The notes below the pieces were generated by a model. It searched no databases and was not told the origin of the DNA. It was given only the letters and a program-made list of their open reading frames with translations. A DNA stretch of 64,000 bases from assembly GCF_001540865.1 (NCBI RefSeq), contig NC_033628.1:1736001-1800000 (forward strand), written 5' to 3'. A program made the translations under genes and the position numbers. This document shows positions 1 through 11,560 of the stretch, piece after piece; positions within the stretch are counted from its first letter, which is position 1, and every line of letters begins with the position of its first letter. This DNA comes from Ananas comosus (taxonomy: Eukaryota > Streptophyta > Magnoliopsida > Poales > Bromeliaceae).

Positions 1-3000
1 AGAACTTGAAGAGGTATTTTGTTTTTTCCCTTGGGAAATAGAACGCTGATCTACATTCTCATCCTCCGCTTCACTTTCGGAAACAGATTCTGATTCACTT
101 CCTGACGATTCATTCTTTTTTGACGCTACATAGTTTACATTCCGAATCACAACCACACCAGGCTTCTTCTTCTTCTTCTTGCCCTTACGATTAATCCTTT
201 TATGAGATTTCTCATACTCTGAGGCACTCTGATCTGAACCATCTTCACCTGTCTCTGAAGCCTCCGAATCAACATCATTGTTATCTTTACTACTGCGAGA
301 GTGCCTTTTGGACCGTGATTTTTGTTGCGTGTTGAATCTAGGATCGTCCATTGGAGGATACGGAGGATAGACATTAGGGTAGTTCTGATAGTAAGGCATG
401 CCTTGCATTGGGTAAGGTGGAAAAATAGGTGGGCCTGGTGGGGGGTGCATTTGCCATGGGGGATAAGCAGTTTGGTGATACTGGCCCTGGAAGTACTGAT
501 GGGATCCCACTGGATGCTGAGGATCTTGAGGGATCTTTTGATCTACAAATATGTTAAGAAAAGAAAAAAAGATGCAAGTTTTAATGATACCTTTATACGT
601 CACAATGATAGAATGGTAAAAATGACAACTATCAGAAAAGGAAAAAAGAGACCACGCAGAGACAATATGCATGCATTCTGTGTCACTCTGTGAGGATATA
701 TCAAGAGTTCGAGACATGCACATGTGCATTTCAAGATTTTATCTAATAATAGGATAAGAAAAGTGAAGCAGCTTATTGTTAGTATTGAGAAGGCAGGCGT
801 TCCTAGGAGTGGTGCTTCTATATGAGTAACAAATGGTTCCAACTACAGACAACAAAAAGACTATCTTCCGAACATTTTAGACATGAAAAACCAGCTACAT
901 TTCGTCACAAACAAGATGAAAGGTAAGTCAAAAAGGCTAAAAAACCAAATGGCGTAATCTATTTTCATTGATGAAAAAAAGATGCTTGCAGTAACAACCG
1001 GCACAGAATTAAAAGAAAAGAACCACTGAAGGCTAGAACAGTGAAAAAAAAAAAAAAAAAAAAAAAANNNNAAGGAATTCAACCACCCAATTTTCATGAA
1101 GATGTTGAAGAAAATTAGGTCTGGTTTGGTTAGCCACCAATGTTCTTGGTAGAGCTGCATGAAGTGTGAGGACAACATAAAATTTCCAAGCTTCAAGAAA
1201 GAAGAAAAATGCAAACTGACCTTTTCCAGCACTCTCTATGCTTGCATCACCACCAGAAACAGGAGATGATTCCTGGTTATGTTTCATTGCATCTTCAGAA
1301 AGTACAATGCCGGAGGCATTGAAGTAAGAAAATTCAGATTGCGAATGCAATGCTTCTGCAGCCTCAACTTCGATCCATTGTCCAGTTTCATGCTTACTCT
1401 TCCACAACTCCATGAACTGAAAACATGCTTCCCTGTTTCATGAAGTCCAAAAGAAAATAAACAACTAAACATTGTAGCAAACAATGACAAGGCCGCAATT
1501 GAGCTACCAAGTTATTACGTATATTACGATAAAACAAGTCACACAAGCTCAATAGAATGTTAAGTATTTATGTCCAAGTTTTACCAAGATTTGTTCAGTA
1601 ATACTCGTACCATTTATTCTCCTCCTAGTCCTGAAAGTAACGGAGCCCTTCTTCTTCAGATATCTATGTAGATTTTTATACATTGACTTATATCTGACAA
1701 CTTTGTCATCCTTGAAAGTAGTGTCTCCCTCAAGTACAAGATTCGCTACCCTAGCCTTGTCCTACAATATAATTGGTACATTTGGACCATAACAAGCCCA
1801 AATTGCTAAAAAGGAACACCGACTTACTTTAGGCGTGCAGCACCAAAACACTCCGCAAATGATATCAAATGTGCCATGCTATCCATGTCGAAACCAGCTG
1901 CTGCAGCACGTGCAAAGGCCATAGCCTGCTCCTTTTGCAACACAATTTTGCGGGTCTCGAGTACTCTCAGAAGGTGAACTCTGCCCCAAAAAAACTAATG
2001 TATCAGAATGTTGGACTAAAATTTCACTCAAGGTAACAAAACAATAGCAAAACAAATTGATTACAGCATGATGTATGTAATTAAACACAAATAAATTTAT
2101 TTCCAAGATATATTAAGGAGCCGAACACTATTCCTCACACATGAATTCAAGTATCTAAGCAAGTATAAAAATATCATGTAAATAAAATAGTGAGCTGCAA
2201 ATTTTCAAATGTTTATTTTACGCCTTGCTAATTTGCACAATGCTCAATTTATGTGCTCGTCTCTCATGCAGAGTAGAGATTATTCTTCATCTACTCTTGC
2301 ACATTTAAGCATTATGGATATTAGAACAAAGTTTGATGTTGTTACTTTGAACTCTCCTCCTGTGTTGCGGATCCATTTGACTCTGGCGGTTGTGGGTGTG
2401 ATCCAGGCTGCCACGAATCAACAAGCATCACAATAAGATTAGTATATAAAGAACTACAATCTTTCCAGACAAATATCTTTCTGTAAGTACCTTATAAATT
2501 ACAATCGCCTTATCTGCATCAGAATCAGTAGTTGACTTAGTTCCTGACATGAAAATGTCATGTCATTACCAGCGACATAATAGAAAAATCACAACTAAGC
2601 AAACGTACAACTGGCATTGCAACAGCTGAGACCACTTAACACATGCTAACTAAGCAAAAACTTTTTTCACAAACTATTGAATATTATACCACAAGATATT
2701 CCGCAGGATTATTTCAAGTTTATTGAGAAATTCAATAGAAATTGAGAAACCAGTTGAATGCCTCTTCTACTGATTTCATGGATCAAAATACAGAACTATT
2801 AAAGCATTCAAGGTATTGTAGATTTGTAGTGTACCTTCATTGGATCCAGTCAATTTGGTTTGGCGATTTTCCACCTGTAGAACAGAAAAAATTAAGACAA
2901 TGTCATCTTACTTGAAAAAACAAAGGCATGAAAGGCTATCTCAATTACTCACTGTTTCATTTCCCTGAACTATGATTGCCTCTTCAATCTGCAAGATCTC

Positions 3001-3993
3001 AGACTCTATTGTGTTCACCCGCTCCAAAACCTCAGGCGTGCTCACAAAGCGAACAAACCTACCAAAAGGACATAGATTTAGCTGAAGTAGATAGGTTACT
3101 AAAGTAGCAGAGAAAAGAAAGAAACCATATATAATTAAGAATTAGAAGTGAAACCTCTCTAATGTGCCTTTAGTAAACCATACTGCATCCATTTCAGGAT
3201 CTGGTTCAAGAGTGATAGAATAACCTCCCTTTGCAATCTGATCATTGGCGGCCTTTAAATGCGCGAGAAATGGTTTAAATAGCCCAGAAGCGATCTTCTC
3301 TGTTCTTCCATTGGCCATTATAACCAAATCACACCTAATAAACAGGGAAAATAAGACTACTACAATAAAAATCCATCAACAAATACCCACTTTTACACTG
3401 TTGCTCAAGAACAGCAAATCAGCTTCGATATTCTCAGTAAGTAACAATTAAGAAATTGCTAGACTTGTTTCGACAACAATTCAGTGCACAACAAAACAAG
3501 AGCCGTGAACAGATCTACGTAACCAGATCTTCAACATAGCGCCGGATTAGAACATCACAAGCGCAAACTTATCAAACAAAAGAATAGAGAAAAATGATCA
3601 GATCATCTCCTGAGCATTCCATAGCACCTAAATCCAAACGAATTCCAACTACATAAACAAATCAACAGCATGAACATCAGTAGAACTGCCCTAATTATGC
3701 CACTTCCTCCAAAAGCAAAACATTGAACTACGCAATGCAGCATGTAAAACTCCACCAAAGCGCTCACCTACTGGGTCAGATCAACGAAATTACGACCCGA
3801 AGACACAAAAAACACTTAAAAAACCGCATCTTTTGGATCCGATCTCATCGGGATCTCCAATTCATGGATTCAAAACCCCAAAATTATAAGAAAAAAAAAA
3901 AACCGCAAGAGTCGTGGGAGATCCGAGGATTCACCTAGTTCTAGTGGGCGTGAGCTGGAACATAGCCGAATCTAACCGAGCCTCCGACTTCAT
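1..3993 (-). CDS. COP1-interacting protein 7-like protein, 5' part (partial at left edge)
   Basis: Plant-specific family related to Arabidopsis CIP7, which binds the light-signalling ubiquitin ligase COP1; the biochemical role of most members is unclear. Nine coding exons are readable on the minus strand: 3993-3935, 3334-3155, 3058-2953, 2874-2835, 2543-2491, 2407-2346, 1980-1828, 1432-1221 and 542 to beyond base 1. They give the first 469 codons with every intron phase agreeing. The start MKSEARLDSAMFQLTPTRTR and the following ANGRTEKIASGLFKPF stretch are the family's conserved N-terminus. FMELWKSKHETGQW is the second conserved block. The last visible exon is rich in Pro, Tyr, Met and Gln, then Ser and acidic residues, with a lysine run before PGVVVIRN, as in the family. 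The C-terminal half lies outside the window. Intron 8 (543-1220) contains a poly-A tract and four Ns at 1068-1071. Family assignment is from recalled conserved motifs. Confidence 0.88.
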
Positions 3994-4186
3994 TGTAGCA
4001 GAATCGGAGGATGTTCACCTCTTCGTCACCTCCCCACTCCCTCTCCCCTCTATGTCTCCTCCTCTTAGATCTCACAAACGGGGATCTCTCGCTACACAAA
4101 GCACCATCACCTGCGAATCCCAATTAGAGGAACTCGGAGGGGAATTGCTTAAGGAAAACGCTTTAATGGCGGTAAAATGTGGTTCC

Positions 4187-4189
<3 letters not shown>

Positions 4190-4225
<36 letters not shown>

Positions 4226-4275
4226 AGAAGAAGAAGAAGATGCCAAGATGGAGTGGTTGAGAAGTGAGAAGCTTT

Positions 4276-4322
<47 letters not shown>

Positions 4323-4440
4323 TGTGTGTGTGTGAGAGAGAGAGAGAAATGGAGTGAGAGGAGAAGTGCTTCAGAAGAAAAGGAGAGTAAAAAAGGAAAG
4401 TGCACAATGTACATGGGAAGAGAGAGAGAGTAAGAGAGAG
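4190..4440. repeat. GA/CT microsatellite in the leader or core promoter of the CIP7-like gene
   Basis: Long (GA)n runs at about 4193-4222, 4279-4320 and 4336-4347, joined by (GAA)n and a (TG)n patch at 4320-4334, lie 200-450 bp upstream of the CIP7-like ATG. Read on the gene's strand they are CT-rich, as plant 5' leaders often are. They may bind GAGA-binding BBR/BPC proteins; that is inference. Confidence 0.8.
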
Positions 4441-4925
4441 AGAGTTTTTGAATTGAGAAATTTGGTAAGAAAAGATTACATAACGTACAAAAAAAAATAA
4501 TAATAAAAATAAAAAAAAAATCAGTAAAAGGGCCTCAATTTCTGATATATTTGTATATTACCCCGCATCAAGTTTATCTCTATTCAAAGATTATAAACCT
4601 TCTCTCTATTCAAAGACGCTTGAAGAATTTTTTGATAGGTGCAAAAATTAATACATGGCAATAGATCGAAGACTCTCCAACGAAGCAGCGTTTGGGAACT
4701 CCCTCCTTGCCAATAAAATGGTATAAATTTGGTGCTAAAAATAAAAATGCGTGAAAATTTCTATCCCTCTCATTTGGAAAATACTATATGTATGCTTCTT
4801 AAAGAGGTATATATCTTACATCGGTGATCAGAGAATCGATTCAATCCCTTTGAAATTTTAGTAATAGAAAAAAACCACAAAATGGCTATGGGTGTAAGGT
4901 TTTTTAGTTTACGCTAGGCTGCAAG
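4441..4925. other. AT-rich intergenic DNA, no gene seen
   Basis: I see no coding potential or clear repeat here. The right part leads into the direct-repeat element that begins near 4926. Confidence 0.6.
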
Positions 4926-5455
4926 TGTAACAGTCCAATAATCTCACATTGGATAAAAAACTGAATCTGATTAGAATATATGAGGCCTACACACTAGTAA
5001 TAATAACTGAGTTTAAACATTATGGGCCGATTGTTGTGCCCAATGAGTTATTATTGCTAGCGGGTCGGATCGTTTGGGATTGTACAACATTGCAGCCTAA
5101 GTGTCATATGGGACAAAGTACTACACCAATGGATTTGGTGAGAGCTACCTCTAGAATCTCACATCGTCCGGTAATTCTAGTCTGCATCTATTTAGTCCCA
5201 CATCGGATCGTTGGGAGAGTTTGTAGCGCCCCAATAGTCCCACATCATGTATGTGGGTCGTTGGGAGAGTTTGTAACGCCCCAATAATCCCACATCATGT
5301 GGAGAGTTTGTAGCGCCCCAATAGTTCCACATCGGGTAGAAAACTAAATCTCATTAGAATATATGAGACCTACATATTAGTAATAATAACTGGAATTAAA
5401 TATTTTGGGCCGATTGTTTGAGCGCAACAAGTTATTATTGCTAGCGGATTGGGTC
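4926..5455. mobile_element. LTR-like direct repeats with internal tandem units (TRIM-like or degenerate retroelement)
   Basis: Two direct copies of about 145 bp lie at 4926-5070 and 5309-5455. Both start TGTA(A/G)C-G/A-CCAATA, continue with a CACAT(T/C)GG box, share GAATATATGAG-CCTACA and a GGGCCGATTGTT segment, and end TTATTATTGCTAGCGG. Between them are about three tandem units of 50-65 bp carrying GGGAGAGTTTGTA(G/A)CGCCCCAATA and TCCCACATC. No gag, pol or tRNA-primer site was recognised. A miniature LTR element (TRIM) fits the layout, but a nested tandem array is also possible. Confidence 0.55.
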
Positions 5456-5989
5456 ATTATAGCAAGCATAGTATTTGCAAGAGCATAATAATTAATAGCA
5501 TATAGAGGCCCTGGAGAGAAAAAAAAAAAAACTGACATTTAGTGATTTTCTCAATTAATCCACTTCAGGGTAGGCAGATCAAAAAAAAAAAAAAAAAAAC
5601 ATTTTGTCAAATTAACTTTTCATCCACAATCATCAATTTAATTCAAACTTAAATAAAGTTTATAAAACAAACAATCAAAACCTAGCTCAAACTAAAGTGT
5701 TTTTTGAATAAATTGTCACCCCAAATACCACCCATAAGATAAAGAATCAACCAATGTTACTTTTAATAATTTCTAAACAAATCAAATGGAAAAAAAAAAA
5801 AGAAAATTGCTTACCCAAATAAACAAGATATTTAAGGGAAAGGAGGGTGAGAGATGGAGACATGTAGAGGACATTGATCTCACAATCTACACAAAAGTGT
5901 GATATTCAATATTCTATTCTAAAGGTGTTTAGTCTCTTTCACCAATCATACCAAAAATATTTAAACTATCTCTACCACCAACTACTATC
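5456..5989. other. AT-rich intergenic DNA
   Basis: It contains poly-A runs near 5520 and 5580 and no recognisable gene or organised repeat. Confidence 0.6.
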
Positions 5990-6206
5990 AGAGATGCCAA
6001 TAGATACGAATACTCTAAAAATTTTTCGGACCCGAATCCGAACGGAATAGATTTATCCGATACTAAAATAGATATAGTTTTAGATATGAATATCAGGAAC
6101 AAAAATTTGATGGATTTGAATTCGAATATGATTTTTGATTATATCCGATCCAAACCGAACCAGAATTGATTTTACATATATATATATATATATAATATTA
6201 ATTAAT

Positions 6207-6242
<36 letters not shown>

Positions 6243-6245
6243 ATA

Positions 6246-6485
6246 TAGTCAGCTACTATACTATCGATAGTACCAAGCCTTTTACTATTGAGTTTCTACC
6301 GTATATCTATCTTCAATCATTCCACCCGTTAGATTATACTATTAAACCAACCACCCACTCAACCCTAGGGAACCACTATCAATTTAACTGGGGACCACTA
6401 TCTTCCTAACCACATATCTTTTCATCCAACGGCCAAAAACTCAATAGTACCAAAGGCCTGATACTATTGATAGTATAATAGCATA

Positions 6486-6488
<3 letters not shown>
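6246..6488. mobile_element. Small MITE with CTATCGATAGTA ends, nested in the previous element
   Basis: The left end has GCTACTATACTATCGATAGT and the right end the inverse, ACTATTGATAGTATAATAGC. Long (TA)n tracts flank both sides. A related, more diverged copy is at 56935-57170, and the fragment near 49725-49815 looks like another remnant. Confidence 0.6.
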
Positions 6489-6520
<32 letters not shown>

Positions 6521-6599
6521 CCGATCGTCAATTTGGAAGTTCTATCATCGAAAACAAACCAGTAGTAAAACAGCTCGTTTACTACCGATAGTATTCTAG

Positions 6600-6654
<55 letters not shown>

Positions 6655-6655
6655 G
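6600..6655. repeat. CT then TA microsatellite
   Basis: An uninterrupted (CT)n run at about 6606-6638 passes directly into (AT)n at 6639-6654. Confidence 0.9.
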
Positions 6656-6910
6656 TTTGATATTATATTTGAATTTATAATTTAAAATTGTAGATTTAAT
6701 ATAATATGTCATGAGATATTATAAAGAGAAATAATTACTACGAGTTCGAATTTTCGGGTTCGAATTCGGATTTTTGGTCAAGTTCGGGTTTGGATATGAT
6801 TTTTTTAAAATTTGTCGGATTCGGATTCAAACTTGGGTTTTGAATTTGACGATCGGGTTCAGATTCAGATTTTTAAAAATCTGCTCGAATTCGATCAGTT
6901 GACATCCCTA

Positions 6911-7600
6911 ACTCATATATAGGATTAGAACCTCCTTTAACTAGTAGAAAATAGCTATTTAGAAATTCAAAAAAGCTACAATACTTGATAATCCCAAAAG
7001 AGGTGCCACTTAATACTTATTGAGCTTTATGTTAACCAGTATTTTTCATAATAAGTATACCCCCAAATTAATCAACTAAACTCGCGTAAATCGTCGCCCT
7101 TATCTGTTTACTGATAACCATTTAAACTTAAAACAAAAAGTTAAAGAGATCTCTATAAACATTCTATCTTGTTTAATCAATTGTTTACTCTTTATTTTTG
7201 TGGTATTGAGGACCAGCTCAAACATAATCAAGTCAAAAGCAGATGGAGCGAAAACATACAAAGAAAATTGTTTTTTTTTTCTTTCTTTCGATTGAATTTT
7301 AAAAGTTATATCTAAATCGATTCAGTTCAATTTGTACGATACAGTATTATTTTCGTACTAAAACGGATAATAATCCAAATTAAAGCCTAGAAACTCACCC
7401 CCAAAAAAATAAGAATCAAAATCTGGGGTTAATTAATAAAAAGAAATTGAAAACATATCAAAACAAATAAAAACCATCAACTTAAGAGCTCCTCTTTCCC
7501 CTGCATCCATAAAGGTTCCAATAGGGACACTTTGGGGTACACTTTGGGGTACACAATGGGGTTCCCGTAGGACAGAGAGAATGTATGGAGATTTAAAGAG
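6911..7600. other. AT-rich intergenic DNA
   Basis: No gene was recognised. A short tandem duplication of ACACTTTGGGGT lies at about 7528-7552. Confidence 0.55.
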
Positions 7601-8016
7601 GGTTAATTGCGTATAGGTTCCTGCAAACATAATGAATTACAAATTTATAACTATAAAGTTCAACTTTTATATATTATTCTTACAAAAGTCCTGATATTTT
7701 TAAATATATTCCCTACCGGTAGAATTAATTAGAAAAATTTAGTTAACCATATATTAAATACTTAACCCTGATTAGTTAATAAGATGAATTGAATTTTTTA
7801 CCCGTCTTAAATTAATATTGAAATTTTTGAAGAAACATATTAGTGATGACAAAAAAATCATTTTACTTATAAAACAGACAGTACTTTAACGATAGCAAAT
7901 TAAATGGACATATTTAAAAATATCAAAATTTTTTAGGGAACAATATATATAAGTTGATCTTTATAGAAATATATTGGTAAATCATTATATTTGCAGGGAC
8001 CTATACTAAATTAATT
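7601..8016. mobile_element. Family A foldback MITE, copy 1
   Basis: About 410 bp. The left arm begins GGTTAATTGCGTATAGGTTC and contains GCAAACATAATGAATTAC and AAAGTTCAACTTTTATATAT. The right arm carries the inverse words, ending with TTTGCAGGGACCTATACTAA. Arms are over 100 bp long. No coding capacity is seen, so it must depend on a transposase from elsewhere. Copies 2-4 are at 8031, 9852 and 28657. Confidence 0.75.
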
Positions 8017-8030
8017 CATTTTAAAAATAA

Positions 8031-8438
8031 AGATTAATTGCATACAGGTCCCCGCAAACATTGTAAATTGCAAATACATTTTTGTAAAATTCAACTTTCA
8101 TAAGTTATTTCTGTAAAAGTTCTAATATTTTCAAATATGTCTATCTGATTTATTACAGTTAGACAACCGTTAAAAAACTGTTTATATTTTTAATTTTGCC
8201 ATCACAAATATATCATTTCAAAAGGTATAACAGTATAATATAAGAAGGGTAAAAATATTAAAAATTAATATGGGTAAAATATTTAATTTATGATTAACTA
8301 AATTTTTCTAATGAATTCTAACCGTAAAGGCATATCTGAAAATATTAAAATTTTTACAAAAATAATTTATAAAACTTAAACTTTACAGTAATAAATTTAT
8401 AATTTATTATATTTATAGGGACGTGTATGCAATTGATC
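8031..8438. mobile_element. Family A foldback MITE, copy 2
   Basis: It lies about 15 bp from copy 1. The left arm begins ATTAATTGCATACAGGTCCC and the right arm ends with ATAGGGACGTGTATGCAATT. The two adjacent copies may reflect insertion of one beside the other or a local duplication. Confidence 0.75.
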
Positions 8439-9851
8439 CAAAAAATAACGATATGTGATACTACAGCTGGGTAATACCGTTGCCACATGCACGTCCAACT
8501 CGGCTATGTGGACGCCACAACGATACCCGCGATCTCCAAGCTATTTTGACCCTAAGATTCTTGCTTATTACTAGAAATGCCACTCCCCGGAAACTACCTC
8601 CATAAAGGGAAATTTGAAATAGGTCCCTACAATTTATTTTCTTTATTGATTTTTTATTTTTTTTCGACTTTGATGTACTATGATTGAGTTGTATTTTAAT
8701 CTATTAATTCTACAGGAGAGTGTTAAATAAGAAAAAAATATATATCAAGTGCCAATTTTAAATATCTTATAGTTGAGGGGTCTCCATATATTTTTACCTT
8801 TTTTTTTTCTGTAATGAAAAGTTTCTATAGTTTTTAACCCAAGCATTATCATTCTCAAATTTTTACATATATATTTAATTCAAAATTTTCAAACTAAAAC
8901 TATTCTATTTTTCAGAATTTTTTATTTTTTTATTTATAAAATGAATAACTTATTTCATATTACCTCAGGGGATAGTAGAAAATTATGTTATGATTTGGGG
9001 AATTTTAAATAGTAAATGTTTAAATCCAAAGTACAAAGGCCACTCACAATTATTATTTATTTGATATTTTTTTTAATTTTAGATTTTGATGGGTGGTGAA
9101 GGAATAGGTGTCTCCAGAGTGGAAGCACCACTCTCTCTCAAAAAAAAAATAATAATAAAATAAAAAATAAATAAAAAAAAAGCATCATGAGATCACCAAT
9201 TATTAAATAATGCATTTAAAATTGTACATGACTAATCATGGACACCATGTAGCATGAGTACAACTCCTTATTAAGTTTATTTATATCAGGACCTTCAAAT
9301 TTGTATTTTTGCCAACTCATGTAATTAGATCAAGAACAAGTGTATAATTATCAAAGTTCGGTTGATGATTAATATGAATTCTAAGAAACTGAGATGTTAG
9401 ATAAAAATAGCCGTACGAAGTGAAGTGCGCGATCTGAGATATTGATTTATAAAAGGAATAAAAATTTAACCTGCTAGGACCATCCTTATTGTGAGATTGT
9501 CAGATTCAGCGTTCAACATTAGATATCTCAAAACCCTACAAAAAGAGATCCAAGTATTAGAAGGCCACAATGATGCGTGTTATATTTTCAGTATAATTTG
9601 GAGACCTATGGTATGATATTAAGTCATTGTACAAAAAAAAAAAAAAAGTTTTAAGAAAAAGGTTTGACTTTCAACAATGTGAGTAGAACCAGTTCATAAG
9701 AAAGTAAAGAAATTATGAGCGAAATGTGTTGCTAATATTTAAGGGCATTGTATTGTACTAATAATGATCTTGTACAATGCATGTGGGGTTAACAAAATTT
9801 ACAATCATATGATGGAATATTGTACTCCTACAAATTGTGCCTTTTAAATTA
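8439..9851. other. AT-rich intergenic DNA
   Basis: It contains poly-A/T runs and no recognisable gene, RNA or well-bounded repeat. A short GC-richer stretch at 8460-8550 (ACGTCCAACTCGGCTATGTG) stands out but was not identified. Confidence 0.5.
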
Positions 9852-10272
9852 AGGGTTGAATGCATTCATATCCCTATAAACATAATAAATTATAAATATA
9901 TTCTTATAAAGTTTAACTTTTATATATTACTCCTGCAAAAGTTTCAATATTTTTAAATATATCCCTCTGATTTGTTAACATTATAAAACTGTTTATATTT
10001 TAAATAAAATATCAATTTTTCCATCACAAATATGCTCCTCCAAAAGTAACAACAGTATAAGATAAGAAGGGTAAAAATATCAAGTTATATCATAAATTAA
10101 TTAGAGTTGAGCATTTAACTTATAGCTAACTAAAGTTTTCTAACGGATTCTAACGGTAGGGACATATTTGAAAACATTAGAATTTTTATAAGAACGACAT
10201 ATAAAAGTTGAACTTTGTAGGGTTATATTTGTATTTCACTATGTTTGTAGGGATCTGCATGAAATTACCCCT
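9852..10272. mobile_element. Family A foldback MITE, copy 3
   Basis: The left end is AAGGGTTGAATGCATTCATA and the right end ATCTGCATGAAATTACCCCT, with the same subterminal words as copies 1 and 2. TTAA-like sequence borders both ends and could be the target duplication, but the AT-rich surroundings make that uncertain. Confidence 0.75.
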
Positions 10273-10300
10273 TTAATTAAAGTTATTATAATTTGTTGAA

Positions 10301-10675
10301 AGGCTAAATTACAGAAAACCCCTCTGTCAAAACCCGATTTTTCACTTTCCCTCCCTATCATTTAAAAGCCTACACTTTGCCCCCTTGTAAAATAAAAAAT
10401 GTTCACAGGAGGTACGGTGTGAACTGTAATAATAAAATGACTATTTTGCCCCTCACTATTTTACTCCTCCCATGTTTACAGGAGAGAAGACTGATGGCAT
10501 TTTTGGCATAAAAAATATATAATAATATTTTATAAGCGGAACCATAATGGATTATTAACGGCAGGGGGCGAAGTGAATATTTTTCATTTTACAAAGGGGC
10601 AAAGTGTAGATTTTTAAATGACAGGAGAAAAGTAAAAAATCGGCATTTGACAGGAGGTTTTCTATAATTTAGCCT
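10301..10675. mobile_element. 375-bp foldback MITE with AGGCTAAATTACAGAAAACC ends
   Basis: The left terminus AGGCTAAATTACAGAAAACC pairs with the right terminus GGTTTTCTATAATTTAGCCT. Pairing continues inward for about 90 bp, for example ACACTTTGCCCCCTTGTAAA against TTTACAAAGGGGCAAAGTGT. Flanks TGTTGAA (left) and TGTTAAA (right) may be a 7-bp target duplication. No coding region. Confidence 0.8.
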
Positions 10676-11029
10676 TGTTAAAATGCCCATATGCAGTCAT
10701 TGGCCAGTTTCTGACCCCCACAAAAATACCAAAAAAAAAAAAAAAAAGTNGTTTGTAGAATTGGACATTTTGAATAAAAAAAAAAGTGTTAAGGGTTTCT
10801 CCAATGGAGCATGAAAAGTTTAAAAAGGAAAGATAGAAGTTCTAAACTGAAGTTCTGGATGTGTGACTTTATATAGAATATATACTTGCTGAAGAGAGGC
10901 GTCGGTAAATTTTAAAGTACAAAATATTTAAAATTTTATTTTGTAATTGATTTTAAAAAAATAACAATTGTTTCAAATTTACATACGAAATTAAAATACA
11001 GTTTCTAATATATATAGAGAGAGAGAGAG
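10676..11029. other. AT-rich intergenic DNA with one unresolved base
   Basis: It has a poly-A run followed by a single N at 10750, and otherwise no recognisable feature. Confidence 0.6.
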
Positions 11030-11560
11030 CTAGGTTTTTATACTATATGTGGTATCGGGGCTCTGGTACTATAATCTCGTTTTCGATCTTAGGGTGTTCA
11101 AATCAACGATCCACACCATTAAAACTGATCTAGGATATTTAAAGTTGTTAGAAATAAAATTTTATATTTTTTCGATATAGTTTACTTTATGATCAAACCA
11201 TTTCAAACTTGCCAATTTTCAAAGATTACTATGGCAAGTTTGTAGTTTAACGGTATAGAAAAATCCAAATTTATTCAAATTTTGATAGAAAATACTTTAA
11301 ACTATCTAGATCAAGGTCAGCATTCTTGATCTTGAATTCAAAAATTCTATCCTTAAATTTTAAAAATTGTTCAATTTTCACCGTTCATCTTGACGTAATC
11401 TATTTACTAAGTAAACGATGTTGAAAAAAATTAAAATTTTATTTCTAAAAACTTCATATATACTAGATCATCTTTGATAGTGTGAATTGTTGATTTGAAC
11501 GCACTAAAATCGAAATGAGATTATAATACCGGAGCTCTGATACAATAGTTAGTAATAGCC
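11030..11560. mobile_element. 530-bp foldback MITE bordered by GA and CT repeats
   Basis: The left arm contains GGTATCGGGGCTCTGGTACT, TATAATCTCGTTTTCGAT and TTCAAATCAACGATCCACAC. The right arm carries the diverged inverse, with GTGTGAATTGTTGATTTGAA, ATCGAAATGAGATTATAATA and CCGGAGCTCTGATACAATAG. Arms exceed 120 bp. A (GA)n tract abuts the left end and a (CT)n tract the right end, so the microsatellites are themselves in inverted order and probably belong to the element. Confidence 0.75.

Larger units (their letters stand above)
5990..6910. mobile_element. Foldback MITE with GGATGTCAAC-type ends, interrupted by a second element
   Basis: The left end reads AGAGATGCCAATAGATACGA and the right end is its near inverse, GATCAGTTGACATCCCTA. 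Subterminal DNA on both sides is made of (A/T)TTCGGGTTCGAATTCGG-like words in opposite orientation. The middle (about 6170-6660) is replaced by TA and CT microsatellites and another MITE. The same terminal motif occurs in the element at 27904-28149. Confidence 0.65.

Noticed and set aside
1590..1760. Open stretch of about 56 codons in intron 7 of the CIP7-like gene, minus strand, after an acceptor-like TTGTAG
   Set aside because: Joined to the preceding exon it reads into a stop within a few codons, and exon 7 joins exon 8 perfectly without it. Probably chance or an old insertion.
4072..4433. Frames of alternating Arg-Glu or Leu-Ser over the GA microsatellite
   Set aside because: Translation of a dinucleotide repeat with no gene support.
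5195..5340. Possible snRNA gene because of RTCCCACATCG-like boxes
   Set aside because: The box recurs in tandem, no TATA at the expected spacing and no U1-U6 sequence follows. A repeat element explains it better.
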